This document shows positions 11,687-24,960 of a stretch of DNA of 64,000 nt, one piece after another; within the stretch, counting starts at the first letter, position 1, and each line of letters starts with the position of its first letter. Made by a program: the position numbers and the translations under genes. Below the pieces are notes generated by a model. The model was given only the letters and a program-made list of their open reading frames with translations, did not search any database and was not told the DNA's origin. Origin of the DNA: Umbilicaria muhlenbergii (Eukaryota > Ascomycota > Lecanoromycetes > Umbilicariales > Umbilicariaceae); the NCBI GenBank assembly GCA_000611775.1, contig KK106982.1, positions 5,788,938 through 5,852,937 of the forward strand. Reading direction: 5' to 3'.

Positions 11687-12053
11687 TCTCTGCTCTTTCT
11701 TCGACAATAGTGTTGAAAGCTTTTGAGACCCAGGCCGTTGTGATCTTGTCCACCGCTTATCCCTTCAAAACCGCATAGAGCTATTGTCGCCGGCCGCCAG
11801 CTACGAAAGAGTATACTTCGTATAAAGAGCGATAACGGAACCTCTGAAGGTGTAAAGGAACCAAAAGAACTTTTGTGATCTTGTGCATACTGGAACTCCA
11901 CAATCTCCTATCAAATAAAATCAAATCGCTCTTCCACAAATGATGCCATAGGGGTCTTATCCGTTAACTATCCTAAAACTCAATCGCGCTCCAATAATTT
12001 CTCGACCACCCACCCCTGAGCCCCCCACGCAAACCCGACCCACCCAGTCTACC
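11687..12053. other. Unmutated 367-bp island inside the RIP block
   Basis: Balanced base composition with many intact CpG dinucleotides, against near-absence of CpG on both sides. It lies between the family 2 gag fragment and a foldback terminus. A 73-codon minus-strand frame (11901-11680) resembles nothing I recognise, and no inverted ends or target duplication were found. It may be a scrap of unique host DNA captured during rearrangement, or a young insertion. Confidence 0.6.
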
Positions 12054-12150
12054 TGCTAAGAGCGGCTGTTAGCTGAGACATGAGATCAGAAGCTCAGAGC
12101 GCTCAAAGTGTTAAAAACTAACTCAGAGCTAACTTGTTAAATTGTTGATG
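12054..12150. repeat. Foldback element terminus (fragment)
   Basis: The last 97 bp of the right arm of the foldback family (TGCTAAGAGCGGCTG ... ATTGTTGATG), very close to 10450-10546 and 44356-44453. It abuts the unmutated island on the left and the chromodomain region of Gypsy family 2 on the right. Confidence 0.85.
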
Positions 12151-15100
12151 TGTATTGAAGCCTGTTGTGATATTATCTTAAGTCAAGAATGTCATCAACT
12201 TCTTAATACTTCTCTTCATCTTTCATTACAATGAGAGCTGATGAGGGTGTATGCTGACTTGAAAGAGGATTCATGACACATGAGTGAAGTAACTTGAGGC
12301 TAAAGACATTATGAATTCACATGATAATGAGTAGCTTCAGTTGATAGGTGACTTTCACTCATTCTTTAACATGAAACAGTCTCAGCTGCTTGTCTTTCAG
12401 ATCATGACTTAATCATGTGATTTTAATATTACAATCTGACAATCATATCATGTCTCTCACCTCATAGCTGACATTCTTTTGATGTTTATTCACTTGTGCT
12501 TTTATAGATTCCCTGCTCTTTTTCAACTGCTGTTTATTGAAATCAAGAATTTCCTGCATGTGAGTTGTTATGTCCTTTACCTTCATTGACTGAAGTTGTT
12601 CATGAGTGAATTCATAGGTAGTAGTGTCAGAGCTGAAACTCATACATGAGTGAAAGCCTTTGTTAAGGTAGAAAGGTGAGAGTGAGGTCACTGAGAAGCA
12701 ATTGTTATTATCACTGAACTCAATTATAAACAGTCACTTCACTCAGTCATCTTGTATGTAGTTGCAGTACATTCATAAACTTCATTTGATGTCTTGATTA
12801 ACCTGTTCAGTTTGGCCGTCTGTCTCTGAGTGATAAGTGATTGATAAGTTAATCTTGATTTTCAGATGTTTACACATACTCTGTCATAAGTTTAAAATAA
12901 ACTGAGGGCCTTGATTTGAAGTAATAAAGTTGAGCAGATCATGAAGATGATAAATGTTTTATAACATAAATTATATTAATTTCTTTGTTGAGGTTCCTTC
13001 ATCTCTTGAATGACAGAAAACATAATGTCTTTCTTTAAATAATCTGTCAATGAGAGTGCAGATGATGTTATAACCCTTTGATATTAATAATTTAATTATA
13101 AAGTTCATGACAATGTTCTGTCAGTGTTGTTGCAGGATAGAAAGTGAAATTAAAAGTTCATTGATGACATCATGAGATGACTTGCTTCACTGACAGTGAT
13201 GACAGTTCTGAATGTATTACTTCATGATGATCACATGTCTTAATCAGTAGTAGTGCTGATGAACAAGTTTCACTGTTCAGTTTATGCTTGAATGTTTAGA
13301 AAATGATTGATCATGTATTTTTTGAAGAAGCTCAGTCTGTAGAGATTCTGAGATTCATAAAAAGTTGTTTTTAAATAAAGTGTCATTCATTATTCAACAT
13401 TCATGAAGATGAGTGTCATGTAGCTTAATGACATTCTTTGTTATGATTGAATGATATTCACTGCATAGCTCATCTGCTTTATTAACTGCATGCACATGTT
13501 TAAAAAGGCCTTCTTTCACTTCTTTGACTCAGATTTTTACACAGTTCAGAGTAAGAATGATCTGATAAGTTATGTTCTTGTCCTCAGAGTTGAATATTCA
13601 GGTAAGAGTGTCAACTTTGTCATTAATCTTGCCTGATCAGAAGATCACCTGAAAGTTGAATTTTAACAAGATGTTTAAATACTTAACTTGTCAACATGTC
13701 AACTTTTTATTCTTCATAAAGATCTTCAGGACCTGATGATTAATGAAAACTTATATGAGCAAGTCTGTGTATTTGAGTTCAAGATGTCAGTGTTTAAAAT
13801 AATGAATAATAATCAGGAGTTCCTTATCATAGATGTAATAATTATATTTCACTGATATCATACTTTTGTTATAAAATATCACCAGGTGAAGAACTTCTTT
13901 ATTATTATATTAAGAGAGAATTTCACCTGTCACAAGATTGAAGGCATTCATCTTCAGTATGACTTAACAGTTGAGATTGAAATGCCTTAATACTGAGACT
14001 TCTGTCATGATCTTTTTAAGGTTCTGAAACGCCTTGAAGCAGTCTTTAGTTCATGTGAATGAAAACTTTTTCTTAATAAATTCAATGAAAGATTTAATGA
14101 TTTTGAAGAAGTCCTGTATGAATTAATAATAAAAGTTAATGAAATCTATGAAGCCTTAAACCTCTTTCAGGTTGATTGATTTAACTTAGTTTATAACTAC
14201 TTTAACCTTTTAAGGATTCATACATAATGTTACAGTTAATTATTTCACTTCATAAGCAGACCTGAAACTGTTGCAAGAGATGAATTATTTAAATGTAGAA
14301 AAGTACAAAGAAGGAAGCAGTCTTGTGAGTGTAATCACATCATAAATGTTAAAGTGTCAAGACACACTAGTCTCAATTTAATTTAACATCAGATAGTTTA
14401 ATATCTGTCAGTGTCAATTGATCATGTCATAACACATAACTCTTTCCCTGATATGATGACTTCTAGGAAGATGATCTCAGAGACATTAAACTTGCACTTC
14501 TTAATGTCAACTTGTAAGTCAGCCTCATGAAGATGATGAAAGATTTACTTAACATGATGATTATGCTCCTTTCAAGTCTTGCTGTAAATGAGAATGTCAT
14601 TCAGATAAGCTTGACAGAAGTCATTAAGAAAATCTCATAAAATGTCATTAATGTACTGCTGAAAGATACTCAGCCTGTTGATTAATCTGAATGATAAAAC
14701 TCAGTATTTGTAGAAGCTCAGAGCAGTGATAAAAGTCATAAGATCCTCATTATTCAGGTGCATACATAGCTTATTAAAAGCAGTGATAATGTCAAGCTTA
14801 ATAAGATATTTGCATTCTAGAATCTTTTCAATCATCTTTTTAATGAGTGATAAAAGATAATGATTCTGCTTTGTGAGAACATTAAACTTTTAATAATTCA
14901 TGTAAAACCTGAGATCTCTGTTCACTTTTAAAGTGAACAACACTGATGAGGAATATGCTACTTTGCTGAGAGTAATAAAATCTTTAAAGAGATTTTCATT
15001 GAGGTATTTCTTGATCTTTTGAAGCTTGTAGAGTGACATGCAGTAAGCTCAGCTTTGAGATGAAGCAGCATCACTCATCAGCTTAATTTTGTGATTATAA

Positions 15101-17170
15101 AGATGATGAAGCAGGAGCTTGCTGATCTGAGAGCAGTTAAAAACATTAAGATACTCATGATATTTTAAAGACAACTTCTGACATACCTTCTTCAAGTGTT
15201 CAGAGGTGTTCACTTTGAGACTTATTTCCTTTAAATGATACTCTCAATTCAACATCAGTTGTCTGTCAATGTTTTTCATCAACATAATGAATATGTGTAC
15301 CTCCTCTTGATGAGTTAGCACTGCATATGAAGCTGCTTTCACACTGTGAACAGAAAACACATCATCATCAGCAGTCAGAGAAGGTCAAGGCAGGATTTTA
15401 AAAATTATTTAAATGATTCAAGAAACTGTTCAAGAAGGTGAAGTGAAAAGCAGAAGTAAAAAAGTAAGATATTTAATAAAAGTTGAACATTCTTCTTCTG
15501 CCTCTGCTTTTTCTGTAGATGAGAAAGGGAAATTTTCTTTAAAGATAATAAAATCATCCTTCAGGTTCAAAAGAAGCTGATTTTAATTTATTTATGATTT
15601 TCTCAAGATGATGTCATGCTGCCTTAGATCTGTTATCAACATGAGAATAATAATCTCCTTATGCTTCTTCAAATGTAGGTCAGAATAAATGACATGATTA
15701 ATTTTCTCTTTGATGAGGTTCTCATCAAACTCATGTATGTTTTTCAGTTTAAACAATGAAATCAGCTCTAGCCTGAGCCTGTCACAGATCATGAGAATCA
15801 ATTGAGTGTGAATAAGAGAACATGCTGTACAATCAGTGTTTATCAATGTCTGAAAAGGTATGAGAAAGCCTTGAGAGTAAAAAGAGCAAATTGTAAGAAA
15901 TGATTGTAAGATAAAGAGCTCAGAGTCATCATTTAAATCAATCAGACTATTCAAGAACTGTTTGAAGTGACTGTTTAAAACATTTAAACTGTTTGAATAG
16001 TGTTTGTTGAGGTTCAGCAAAGGGTTCATACTGCACAGAGAAACTAATTCACCCTTAATCATGACTTTGATAAAGATTATTCATTTTCTGACTCTGAGCC
16101 TGAGTCTTCATAGTTCACATGAAGTTCACTCACAGACTCATCATGTTTGAAGGAAGAAAATGATTGTCAGACATGTTGAAAACATTCATTGACAGAGTGC
16201 TTAAAGTGATGACAGATATAACAGTTCTCATTCTTTTCATTAATTAAGTGTTATGAATTAATTGATGTTCTTTGATTGTTTGAACTGTTCAAACTGTTCA
16301 GAGGTGTGATGAAATGCATTATGAGCTGAGTGACAGGCACTTTAAATGTGACTTATTTATACTCCTTTGAGTAATCTGCTTCAGCACTGATGTTGATACT
16401 GATGTTGATATCTTTTCAGTCCTTCACTGCTCAAGCAGCACATTGTTCATTGTTCAGATGTATAAGATAAGTCTTCATAATTAATAATGAGTCAGACTGA
16501 ATCATTTGAGATGACAGAAAAGCTTGAAAATAAGAAGAGATTTTATCTTTAAAATCATTCATACATTAAATCTCATCATACTCAAGAAAGGTGAAAAGGT
16601 GATGAAACTTAATATAAAAGTCTGAAAATCACTTCAACTTCTGAATAAACTTAATATAAGCTTGATGATAATTCCTCTGCTTATTTAAGTCTTCATAGAT
16701 CTTCCTCAAGTCCTTCAAGATTTCATTCATGTTATGATAAAGATCTGTGACTGTGAGTTCATATGATAAATGAAACTTAATGTGTTGAGCAGCTTTTCTG
16801 CTCAATCAAGACAACATGTACCTCATATGAGTAATCTCAGTCAGGTAATGATTTTCATTGATGCTTAATTTAATCTTTATCTTGCCTACTTAATCCTTTC
16901 ACGTGAGCTCAGAACTGTCATTTAAAAAAGAAGAATTAAGAAGTTTCTTTAAATACTTATCACTGTTTGAACTGTTTGAAATGTTTGAAGAATAAGTGTT
17001 TTTTTAATTCATTCACTGATGTTCCTTCAGAAGTTGATATTTGATGTTGAAAGCAATGAAGTTGATTTTTAAAGAGATCACATGACCTTGCTGTTTAATG
17101 ATGACATTCATAAGATCATTCTTTTTAATCAGTAGATCATGAACATTTTTATTAACTGTCATGCTCAAGT
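12151..17170 (-). mobile_element. Gypsy chromovirus family 2, gag-pol remnant without LTRs
   Basis: Minus-strand Ty3/Gypsy interior. In element order: gag start near 17162, CCHC knuckle near 16180-16225, protease region inside the open stretch 16062-15592 (active-site region near 15820-15850), reverse transcriptase with YxDD near 14581-14620, integrase with its D-G-Q-T-E-x-x-N motif near 12790-12835, and the first residues of a chromodomain, where the foldback fragment at 12150 cuts it off. No LTR of its own is visible on either side. Heavily RIP-mutated with dozens of breaks. It interrupts the interior of family 3 and is therefore younger than that insertion, or was brought in by rearrangement. 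Confidence 0.85.
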
Positions 17171-20100
17171 ACCTATACTATCAAAGAATGTTAAGTATTT
17201 TTAAAAACTGCTTCAGTTTCACTTCTGCTCAACACTGAAGTTGTTTCATGTTGATGATATCATAAAGGGTTTCAGCATCATCTTCATCAGTTCATTCATG
17301 ATGTCATGCAGTTAAAATAAAATACTTTCTTGTCTTTCTGCTCTTCTTGAGTTCTCTGAGAGTTGTATTCAGTTTAAGGTAAATCATCTTCACATTGAGA
17401 AGAGCTTCTTCTGCTTTATCTCTCTGCTCATGTTGATGAAATGAGTTTATCTCAGCAGCCTTTTCTTTCTGAGCTTGACTCAGTGAAATCATGCTCTCTT
17501 TTGTCATATCAATGGCAGTGTGTTGAAGATGTTGATGATTTAATGTGTTATTCAATGTGTTGTCTGAACAGCTCAGTGATTTTTTTAAATTCAAAGTGTC
17601 ATCCTCTTTGAGGTCTTTATGAGGTGAATGATTCAATGATTTCTTTTAATTCAGCTCTTTCACAAGAGCAAGATGAATGCAGGTTATTTAAATTCAACTT
17701 AACTGCTTCATGAGTGTTCAGTGATGATGATGATCACACACTTATTGTAACAGGTTCTTTCAACTCAACTGCTTCATGAGCTTTTAAGTTTTTATATGAT
17801 TTAAGTAGATTGATACACATCTGTATGACTTAAGAGGTGTAGTTGCAAAGGGTTATGTTATTAATGTTTTTCAGAGTCATCAACACACACAACTCAATGC
17901 TTTTCTGAACAGGTTATTTCAGTTCAACTGTTTCATGAACATTAAGAGAATGAGAATTAATTTAATATCAAGATCATGCAGAGCTCATTATGCAGATATG
18001 ATGATCAAGAGATTAATTTTAAAGAGTCATTAAGTGATGAGTAAAACTACATATGTAAGTGTTGCAGAATTAACTAAACGCGCTAAGCTCAATCTTGTTA
18101 TGCTTTTAACATTTAAGGCTAAACACTCTGTCATGCTCTCAGAGATGATTGAATGATCAATCATTATCAACAATTGAGCTTATGAATGAAGTTTAAAGAA
18201 GAGTCACAAGATTCTCATATCATGAAGGGCTGAGAAGAACCGTGAGCATCAGTATAATAATTAACTTTATTATGAACCTCAATCTATGAAAATCAATGTA
18301 GCTACTCAGGTGAATTAGTTTCAGCAGAAGAAAAACTCAGAAAAAAAAGAAAAACCTCACAGAAATAATTATTATAATTATGAAAAATCAGAACATTTCA
18401 CCTGAGATTGTTAAATCCCTGAAAAGATCATTCAATCAAAGAAGACATATGCTGCCACATGAGAAGCAGAAGACAAGAACAGTCACAATGTTATATTTTA
18501 AACAACATGTTACAACAATGACTGTCATACACATTAAAGTGATAAAGACGGCTCTGAATGATTTTCATGTCAACTCAAGAGGATAAGAGAATATGTCATT
18601 ACCTTTCACTTAAATCAAGTCACGGACTTGAAGAAATGATAAGTTTGATGAGATCAATTCAGTCAAGAAGACAACTACATTAACAGTGATAAAATAATAC
18701 TCTCATTCAGTGAGAAGGAAGACTTCATGAAAGTAATAAACTTTAAAGATTCAAAGAAGCTCATTAAGAAGAATGATGACATTTAAACATTCACTTGTGA
18801 AGAACAGTGATTGAAAACTTATAAAGAAGTATTTAAAGTGATGAAAAAATCTCCTGAGAATTATGAAAATCATGTAAGTTTATTGCAGGAATGAATCCTA
18901 TGAATGATTAAAAACATGTTCACTCAAAAAGATGAGACTAAGGACATGAATTATCAAAATATACTCAGAGAAACATCATCAAAAGGTTCAAAATTTATTA
19001 CAAGAGGAGAGTATATTACTTTTAATAAAGCACACATCTCAAGAAAACTATGAATAAAAGTTTGAGAACTTCAGAGTGAATACTTAAAGCTGAACCTGAT
19101 ATGATATTCAGACAAGAGGGTCAACTCAAAGAACTTTAAGTATGTGAAAGAGAATCTGAGATTCCTCTCATTTAATTTAAAAAACTAAAAAGCCCTTCAA
19201 GTCAGAGGCTTTTGAAAACACTTAAGTTAAAGCCTTCAAAAGAGATAATTGCTAAAGAAATCATTATCACAGAAGACATGAGTAATTTCTGTGTTTAAGT
19301 TAAAGTGAAAGGCCACTCAGTCAAGCTGTTAATCAACAATGACTGTACAAGGAATTTCTTGAATTTATAATTCACAAAATTGAACAGGATAGAAATTCAA
19401 AGAAAGCAGAATTCTTATTTACTTTAAGAGTTTAATGAAACCCTCATGAAATACAACAATGATCATGTAAATGAAAAAACAGTTCTGATACCTGTTTAAA
19501 TAAATCAACACTGAGAGAAAATCAGTTTCAACATTATGAAGCAGCCAGGAAGTGACATAGTCTTAAGTATATTTTAACTCTGAATAGTCAATCTCATGAT
19601 TGATTGAGCTGAGAATGAGATATACTTCATGAAAGATAATATCTTTATAAAGTTATATTCAGTCCTGTACTTACCTGAAGGAGTGAAAGTCTTCACTATG
19701 ATAATAAAAGAAATGCATGAGGAATTAAAAAATTCTGATGCAAAAATACTGTGAATTAAGAAAGTCAATGATGATCAAGACTCTATTATCAAGTTATTTA
19801 TCTTTAAAGAATATAAAGACTTCAAAGAGTTATTTACAGCAGTTAAGAAACAGGATGTCTTGCTGAAATATTAAAAATAAGATCATGAAATCAAAATCAT
19901 GAAAGATTATAAATTAATGAAGCAACTCATATACCTGTTGTCACCTCAGAAATTAAATGCATTATGAGAATATTTAAAGAAGAACTTATGAAAAGGATTC
20001 ATTTAAGAATCTTAATCTTCAGTCAGATATTTAATATTGTTTGTCTTAAAATCTGATGAATCATTGAGGTTGTGTGTTGATTATAGAACACTGAACAACA

Positions 20101-23100
20101 TAATAATAAAAAATAATTATTCACTGCCACTCATGTCAGAACTGCAGGACAGATTTCAGAGAATATAATGATTCACAAAGTTTAACATTTCAGGGGCATT
20201 CAATCAGATATGAATAAAAAAAGGTGATGAATGGAAAACAGTGTTTCAAACATGCTCAAGGCTGTATGAGTACTTGATAATGTCATTCAGATTAATCAAC
20301 ACCCCCGTGACTTTTCAAGCCTTTATCAACAATGTTTTATGATAATATTTAAATCAGTTTATAGTCATCTACCTCAACAACATACTGATGTACTCAAAAA
20401 TGAAAGAACAGCATGTCAAACATGTTCAGAAAGTTTTATAAACCTTAAAGAACACTGATCTGTGAGTTAAGCCTGAGAAAAGTCTTTTTCATGTTAAGGA
20501 AGTTCAGTTTCTTGAATTCATCATCATATTAAAAGACTTACAGATGAACCTGAAAAAAATTAAATTCATGATTGAATAATCAGTTTTAATTAATGTTAAG
20601 GAAGTATAATCCTTCCTAAGCTTTGCAAACTTTTATAAGAAGTTTATTGAAAAATATTTCAAGATCACAACACCTTTAATGAAGTTGATAAAAAAAATTA
20701 AAAGTTTATTTAATCTACTGAAGCACAAGAATCCTTTGAAGAGCTGAAGAAGTGCTTCATATCATAATTAATTCTCATGAGTTTCAACCCTGAGAAACTT
20801 ATTATGCTCAAGACAGACATATCAGATGAAGTTATAAAAGCATGCATTAATCAATTAAATAATAAGAGATGTCTGTGATCAGTAGCTTATTACTCATGAA
20901 AACTGTTAAATGCTGAACAGAGTTATAAGATACATGACAAAGAGTTGTTAATTATTGTCAACACATTTAAACAATGACATGTATATCTCAAAGGACTGAA
21001 GTATGAGGTTCAGATATATTCAAATCATAAGAATTTATTATATTTTATGACAATGAAAGTCCTGAATTGAAGACAGGTTCATTGATCAGAAGAATTATCA
21101 CAGTATAATTTCAAGATTCATTATCAAAAAGAATCAAAGGATGTTAAAGTGAATACTTTCAGCTGATGAGCTGACTACCTGCAGGAAAAGTCAGTCATAA
21201 ATTAAGTCATTCTCTAAAAAGATGAACAAGAGAGTATAACATATAACAGAGAAGTCAACTTTTATCATAAAGTTGAAGACAACACTTTTGAAAGTTGAGT
21301 TTAAAAAGTCCTGAAGAATGACAAGTTAGCACAGCAAATCCTTTAAAATATTAATGATCATGAAAGCTTCAAAAAGCAAGAAGGCCTCTTACTTTTTTAA
21401 AACTTAATTTATGTATCAGTCAGTTTATAAGAAGCACTGATAGAAGAATGTCATTTCAGCAAAATAAATAATCATTAAAAAGTTGAAAAAACAGTAAAAC
21501 ATACTACTTCTCATGATTGAGGAAGAAGATTGAAGAAATTATTTAAAAATATAATACCTGCTGAAAAAATAAAGCAGAGCGTCACAGACTGTATGAGTTA
21601 TTAAAATCATCATCAACATCATCACAATCATGATCAAGTATCACATTGAACTTCATGATAAAACTGTCAAAATTAAAAAAACCTCTGATGAAAGTACTGT
21701 ATGATGCAATACTTGTTATAACAGATCAACTTATGAAGTATGAATACTTCTTGTTATATAAAGAATCATTATCAGCAGAAAAACTAACATATATGTTCTT
21801 AAAAGTTATAACAGCTAATCATAAACTATCAGAAGAAATAATTTCAGACAGAGATAAACTCTTCACTTTTAAGTTCTGAAAATCATTAATGAATCAGTTG
21901 AGAATTTATCATAAGCTGTTCACTGCATATCATCCTCAGATGAATGGACAGACTGAATGCTTAAATTAAATGTTAAAACAATACTTGTGCTGTTATATTA
22001 ATTATCAACAAATCAATTGAGTAGAACTCTTACTGATAGCTCAGTTAACTTACAATATGACAACAATGAAATCAACAGGAGTATCATCATTTTATGTTAA
22101 TTATGAGTTCAACTCATCTATAAATGAAGCAAGGGGGCTGGTAGTGATAACATAAAAGATGAAAGTACAAGTGAACTGACTAAAAGACCTTCATCAGGAA
22201 CTTTAATGAAACATAAAATTTACTTTAAAAAGATCAGTAATATATTATAATAAGAAAAGAGATAAAGAATTTACTCTTAAAGAGAAGAATAAAGTATACC
22301 TTTTGCATCACAACATCAAGATGAAGTGATCAAGTAATAAATTAAATCACAAGAAGCTGAGACCTTTTTACATTTCAAAGAAGAAAAAAAGTGTTAATTA
22401 TGAACTTAAACTTTCATCAGTTATATGAATACACCTGATATTTCACATATCTCTACTTGAATCAGCTGACTTGAAAACATCATTACAAGACAATTCACCT
22501 GAGATTAACTCTGAAAGTCAAGATGCTGAATTTGAAGTAAAGGAAATTTTAAATCAACAAGAGATAAATGATAAATCTCATTATCTGATCAAGTGAAAAG
22601 GTTATGACATGACAGGGAACACATGAGAATCAATAAAGAATTTTACTTATTATTCAGTGAAGTTACATCAATTTCATCAGAGGAACCTGCTGTCAGTCAG
22701 TCATTAAAAATGATGAAGAGTTCAAAGAAGTTAAAGAGAGAATTAATAATTTAATTTTAAGTTAACTCCTCCTGCTTCAGTTCTTTAATGTTTTAAAGCT
22801 CAGTATGAATCAAGTTTATTTATCACTTCTTTAAGAGAGTGATCTGTTTGTGAAGTTTTTCTTTCTTCATCTTCAATTCTCACTTTTTAGTAGAAATGTT
22901 TATCTTTTTCTTTTATAAATGAAGAAGTTTCTCTCTGACATGATTCAACTCAGCTGAAGAAATTACAAGGTTATAAGCAACACCTGATTGAACACAAGAA
23001 CTGCAACAGTCAGATTCTGAAAACATAAAACACTCATAATCATCAGAGACACAGTGATGACAAAGTTACATGACAAGATTTCTGTAACTGATGATACAGT

Positions 23101-23208
23101 CAGTCAGGTGAAAATGATGATTTAAGAATTAAATAATCTTTTTGTCACTGAAGTAAAGCATGAGGGGCTTTTGATTTCTGAGGATGAAAACTTTATGAGG
23201 GGGGCTAG
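17171..23208 (+). mobile_element. Gypsy family 3 gag-pol interior (right part)
   Basis: The surviving coding interior of family 3 downstream of the nested insertions. Its N-terminal gag part (17171-18350) is low-complexity and includes three copies of a ~33-bp unit (near 17682, 17752 and 17911). The pol order is protease, reverse transcriptase, RNase H, integrase, chromodomain. The longest open run (21646-21879) is integrase core with the sequence VITDQLMKYEYF, typical of the family. A ~500-bp tail separates pol from the purine tract. Confidence 0.85.
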
Positions 23209-23553
23209 TGTTATGACTTAGTCAGAACAGTACTTAAAAGTACATATTTGCAGTGAACAGCTGATACTGATTGAAGTGATCAAGGTGATTGAGGGCTCAA
23301 ACATCTCAATCATCTCAATCAGAGTGATTGAGCTGTTCAGAGTGATCAAGAGTTCAATCATTATAATCATCTTAATCACATGAGTCTCCTAGAGTTTATA
23401 TAATCACAGGTAGATTCATAGTTAGAAGCTCATGCTCAACTCATGTATTAAAGATAATTTATTAATTCTATCTTCTAAGTTCTATTTGATCATGATATCA
23501 ATAGTTCACTGAATGATAATATTACTTCAGTCATTATGACATCACTTGTTACA
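23209..23553 (+). repeat. 3' LTR of Gypsy family 3
   Basis: 345 bp, TGTTATGACTTAG...CTTGTTACA, same length as the 5' LTR. There are about forty differences between the two, almost all transitions with T/A in this copy; only a few are of other kinds. Confidence 0.92.
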
Positions 23554-24236
23554 CTTAACCTCTGAGGATCACGCCCTGCATTATCATACTCTGAGGGTTT
23601 GAAGAGAACACTTATGAACAGTCAGATTAATCAATGTTAAAATGATTTATATACACTACAGTTAAATAAAAAGTAAAGTGTTGATGAATACTTTCTGTTA
23701 TGACTTGCTTAGTCATATCAATGCTATTGAATCAAGAAGTGAAACAGAGCTGAATAATATTATTTTAAAATGATCATTAAGTTAATCATGCTCACCCTGA
23801 GTGAGCATTGTGAGCAAGGTGAGCATCATGATTGCAGCACTCATCATACTCACTTTAAGTGAACATCATAAACAGAGTAAGCAGAGAGTTTTATAATTAT
23901 TATATAAATTAATTAAAACTTAAAGTAGTTAAATACTTTATGTTTAACTTTTTATAATAATTTTATTAATTATTAATTATTACTCTTAATTCTTTAAACC
24001 TTAACTTTAAATTAATTTGATTTTAAATAGTTTTACATGATTAAAGATTTTATATTAAGTTATTATATATTTAAATTATTTTAAGTATTATAAAGTTCTC
24101 ATAATTTAAGTGTATATAAAAAAGCTTTTATTGTGATTTAATTTTAATAAAGCTTTTTATGTTAAGTTAAATTATAATAAAAATTAAATCATAAAATTAT
24201 AATATTTTTTTACTTTTTTGAAGTTAATAGTCTCAT
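23554..24236. other. AT-rich unassigned DNA
   Basis: Begins with the right target duplication CTTAA and a short less-mutated stretch (to about 23590), then becomes extremely AT-rich (24000-24230). A short run of GAGCA/GTGAGCA units occurs near 23790-23870. No coding, LTR or LINE similarity seen; probably an old repeat eroded by RIP. Confidence 0.5.
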
Positions 24237-24960
24237 TAGTTTTTATTTTTTTATTTCTTCATTAAGTGTATGCAGTTTAAAACTATGACACTATGTATTC
24301 TACATATGTGAGGTATTTATTACTTTAAGTTAACTTGTTTTATCAATTACTTTTGTGACTGTTATTGATGTTAAAATTGCACATTTTTAAATATTTTTTT
24401 TAATATCTTCTCACTCTACTCCTTGATTTCCGTCCTCAACCCCCCTTAAAAGTCACTTTCATGTAGTTATTTTTATGTGTTTTAAAAATACTAAAGTATT
24501 TTTAATCTCTTCCTTTGTATAAAGTAGTGATTATAATGTTAATTGTGTAAATTTTGCTTTTTGCATTTTCTGTTTCAGCTTTTACTGCTTTTGTTTATAC
24601 TGCCTGCAATTTAACAGTAAATGCTTTAATGACTGTTTTACTTTACACTGAAAACATTGATTGTTTTCATATGTAGGTAATCTGTAAAGATATGATTTAA
24701 AATAGTCATGTTTTAGTTTTAATTGTGTAAATGTTGTAAAGGTTAACCTTTTACATTTAAACAATTCTTTTAACTTTATAACTAGGTCAGGTCTTGTAAC
24801 ATATGTCTTGTATTATTGATTTTAATTTGCAGTTTGTCATTTTATTAATCATTCTTCTTTAGCAATTTCCTCAATATCTTTTTTGATATAAGATAAAGAA
24901 ATATACCTTGAGTCTGCATTAATAACTGCATTTCCTGAGTTTAAAGCTTCTTGTTTAAGC
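24237..24960 (-). mobile_element. Tad1-like LINE fragment L1 (3' end)
   Basis: The T-rich start is a poly-A tail on the minus strand, followed by the shared LINE 3' end (TTCATTAAGTGTATGCAG) and 3' untranslated region, then the C-terminal zinc knuckle (C-x2-C...H...C, near 24600-24660) and part of the RNase H region. It is 5'-truncated at about 24960, where plus-strand LINE ORF1 begins. It matches 26242-26970 (L2) and the complement of 33720-34403 (L3). RIP-mutated. Confidence 0.85.

Larger units (their letters stand above)
8789..23553 (+). mobile_element. Gypsy chromovirus family 3, split by nested insertions
   Basis: A broken Ty3/Gypsy element bounded by 345-bp TG...CA LTRs at 8789-9133 and 23209-23553. 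The flanks are CTCAA (8784-8788) and CTTAA (23554-23558), a 5-bp target duplication differing by one C/T. A purine tract (GAGGGGGG, about 23197-23204) precedes the 3' LTR. Only 24 bases of its interior survive next to the 5' LTR before foreign DNA (9158-17170) interrupts; the interior resumes near 17171. Parts on the plus strand in order: gag with a remnant CCHC knuckle near 18370-18411, protease near 19320-19375, reverse transcriptase with its YxDD region near 20365-20395, RNase H, integrase (about 21650-22300) and a C-terminal chromodomain (about 22530-22690). Heavily RIP-mutated, many tens of breaks. Confidence 0.9.

Noticed and set aside
11806-11840. A GTATACTTCGTATA stretch resembling a loxP arm
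   Set aside because: Only a short partial match, with no second arm in the right arrangement and no recombinase nearby.
8789-23553. A single giant 15-kb LTR element or Polinton
   Set aside because: The interior holds two sets of gag-pol parts in opposite orientations plus a foldback element; no Polinton polymerase or capsid genes seen. Nested insertion explains the length.
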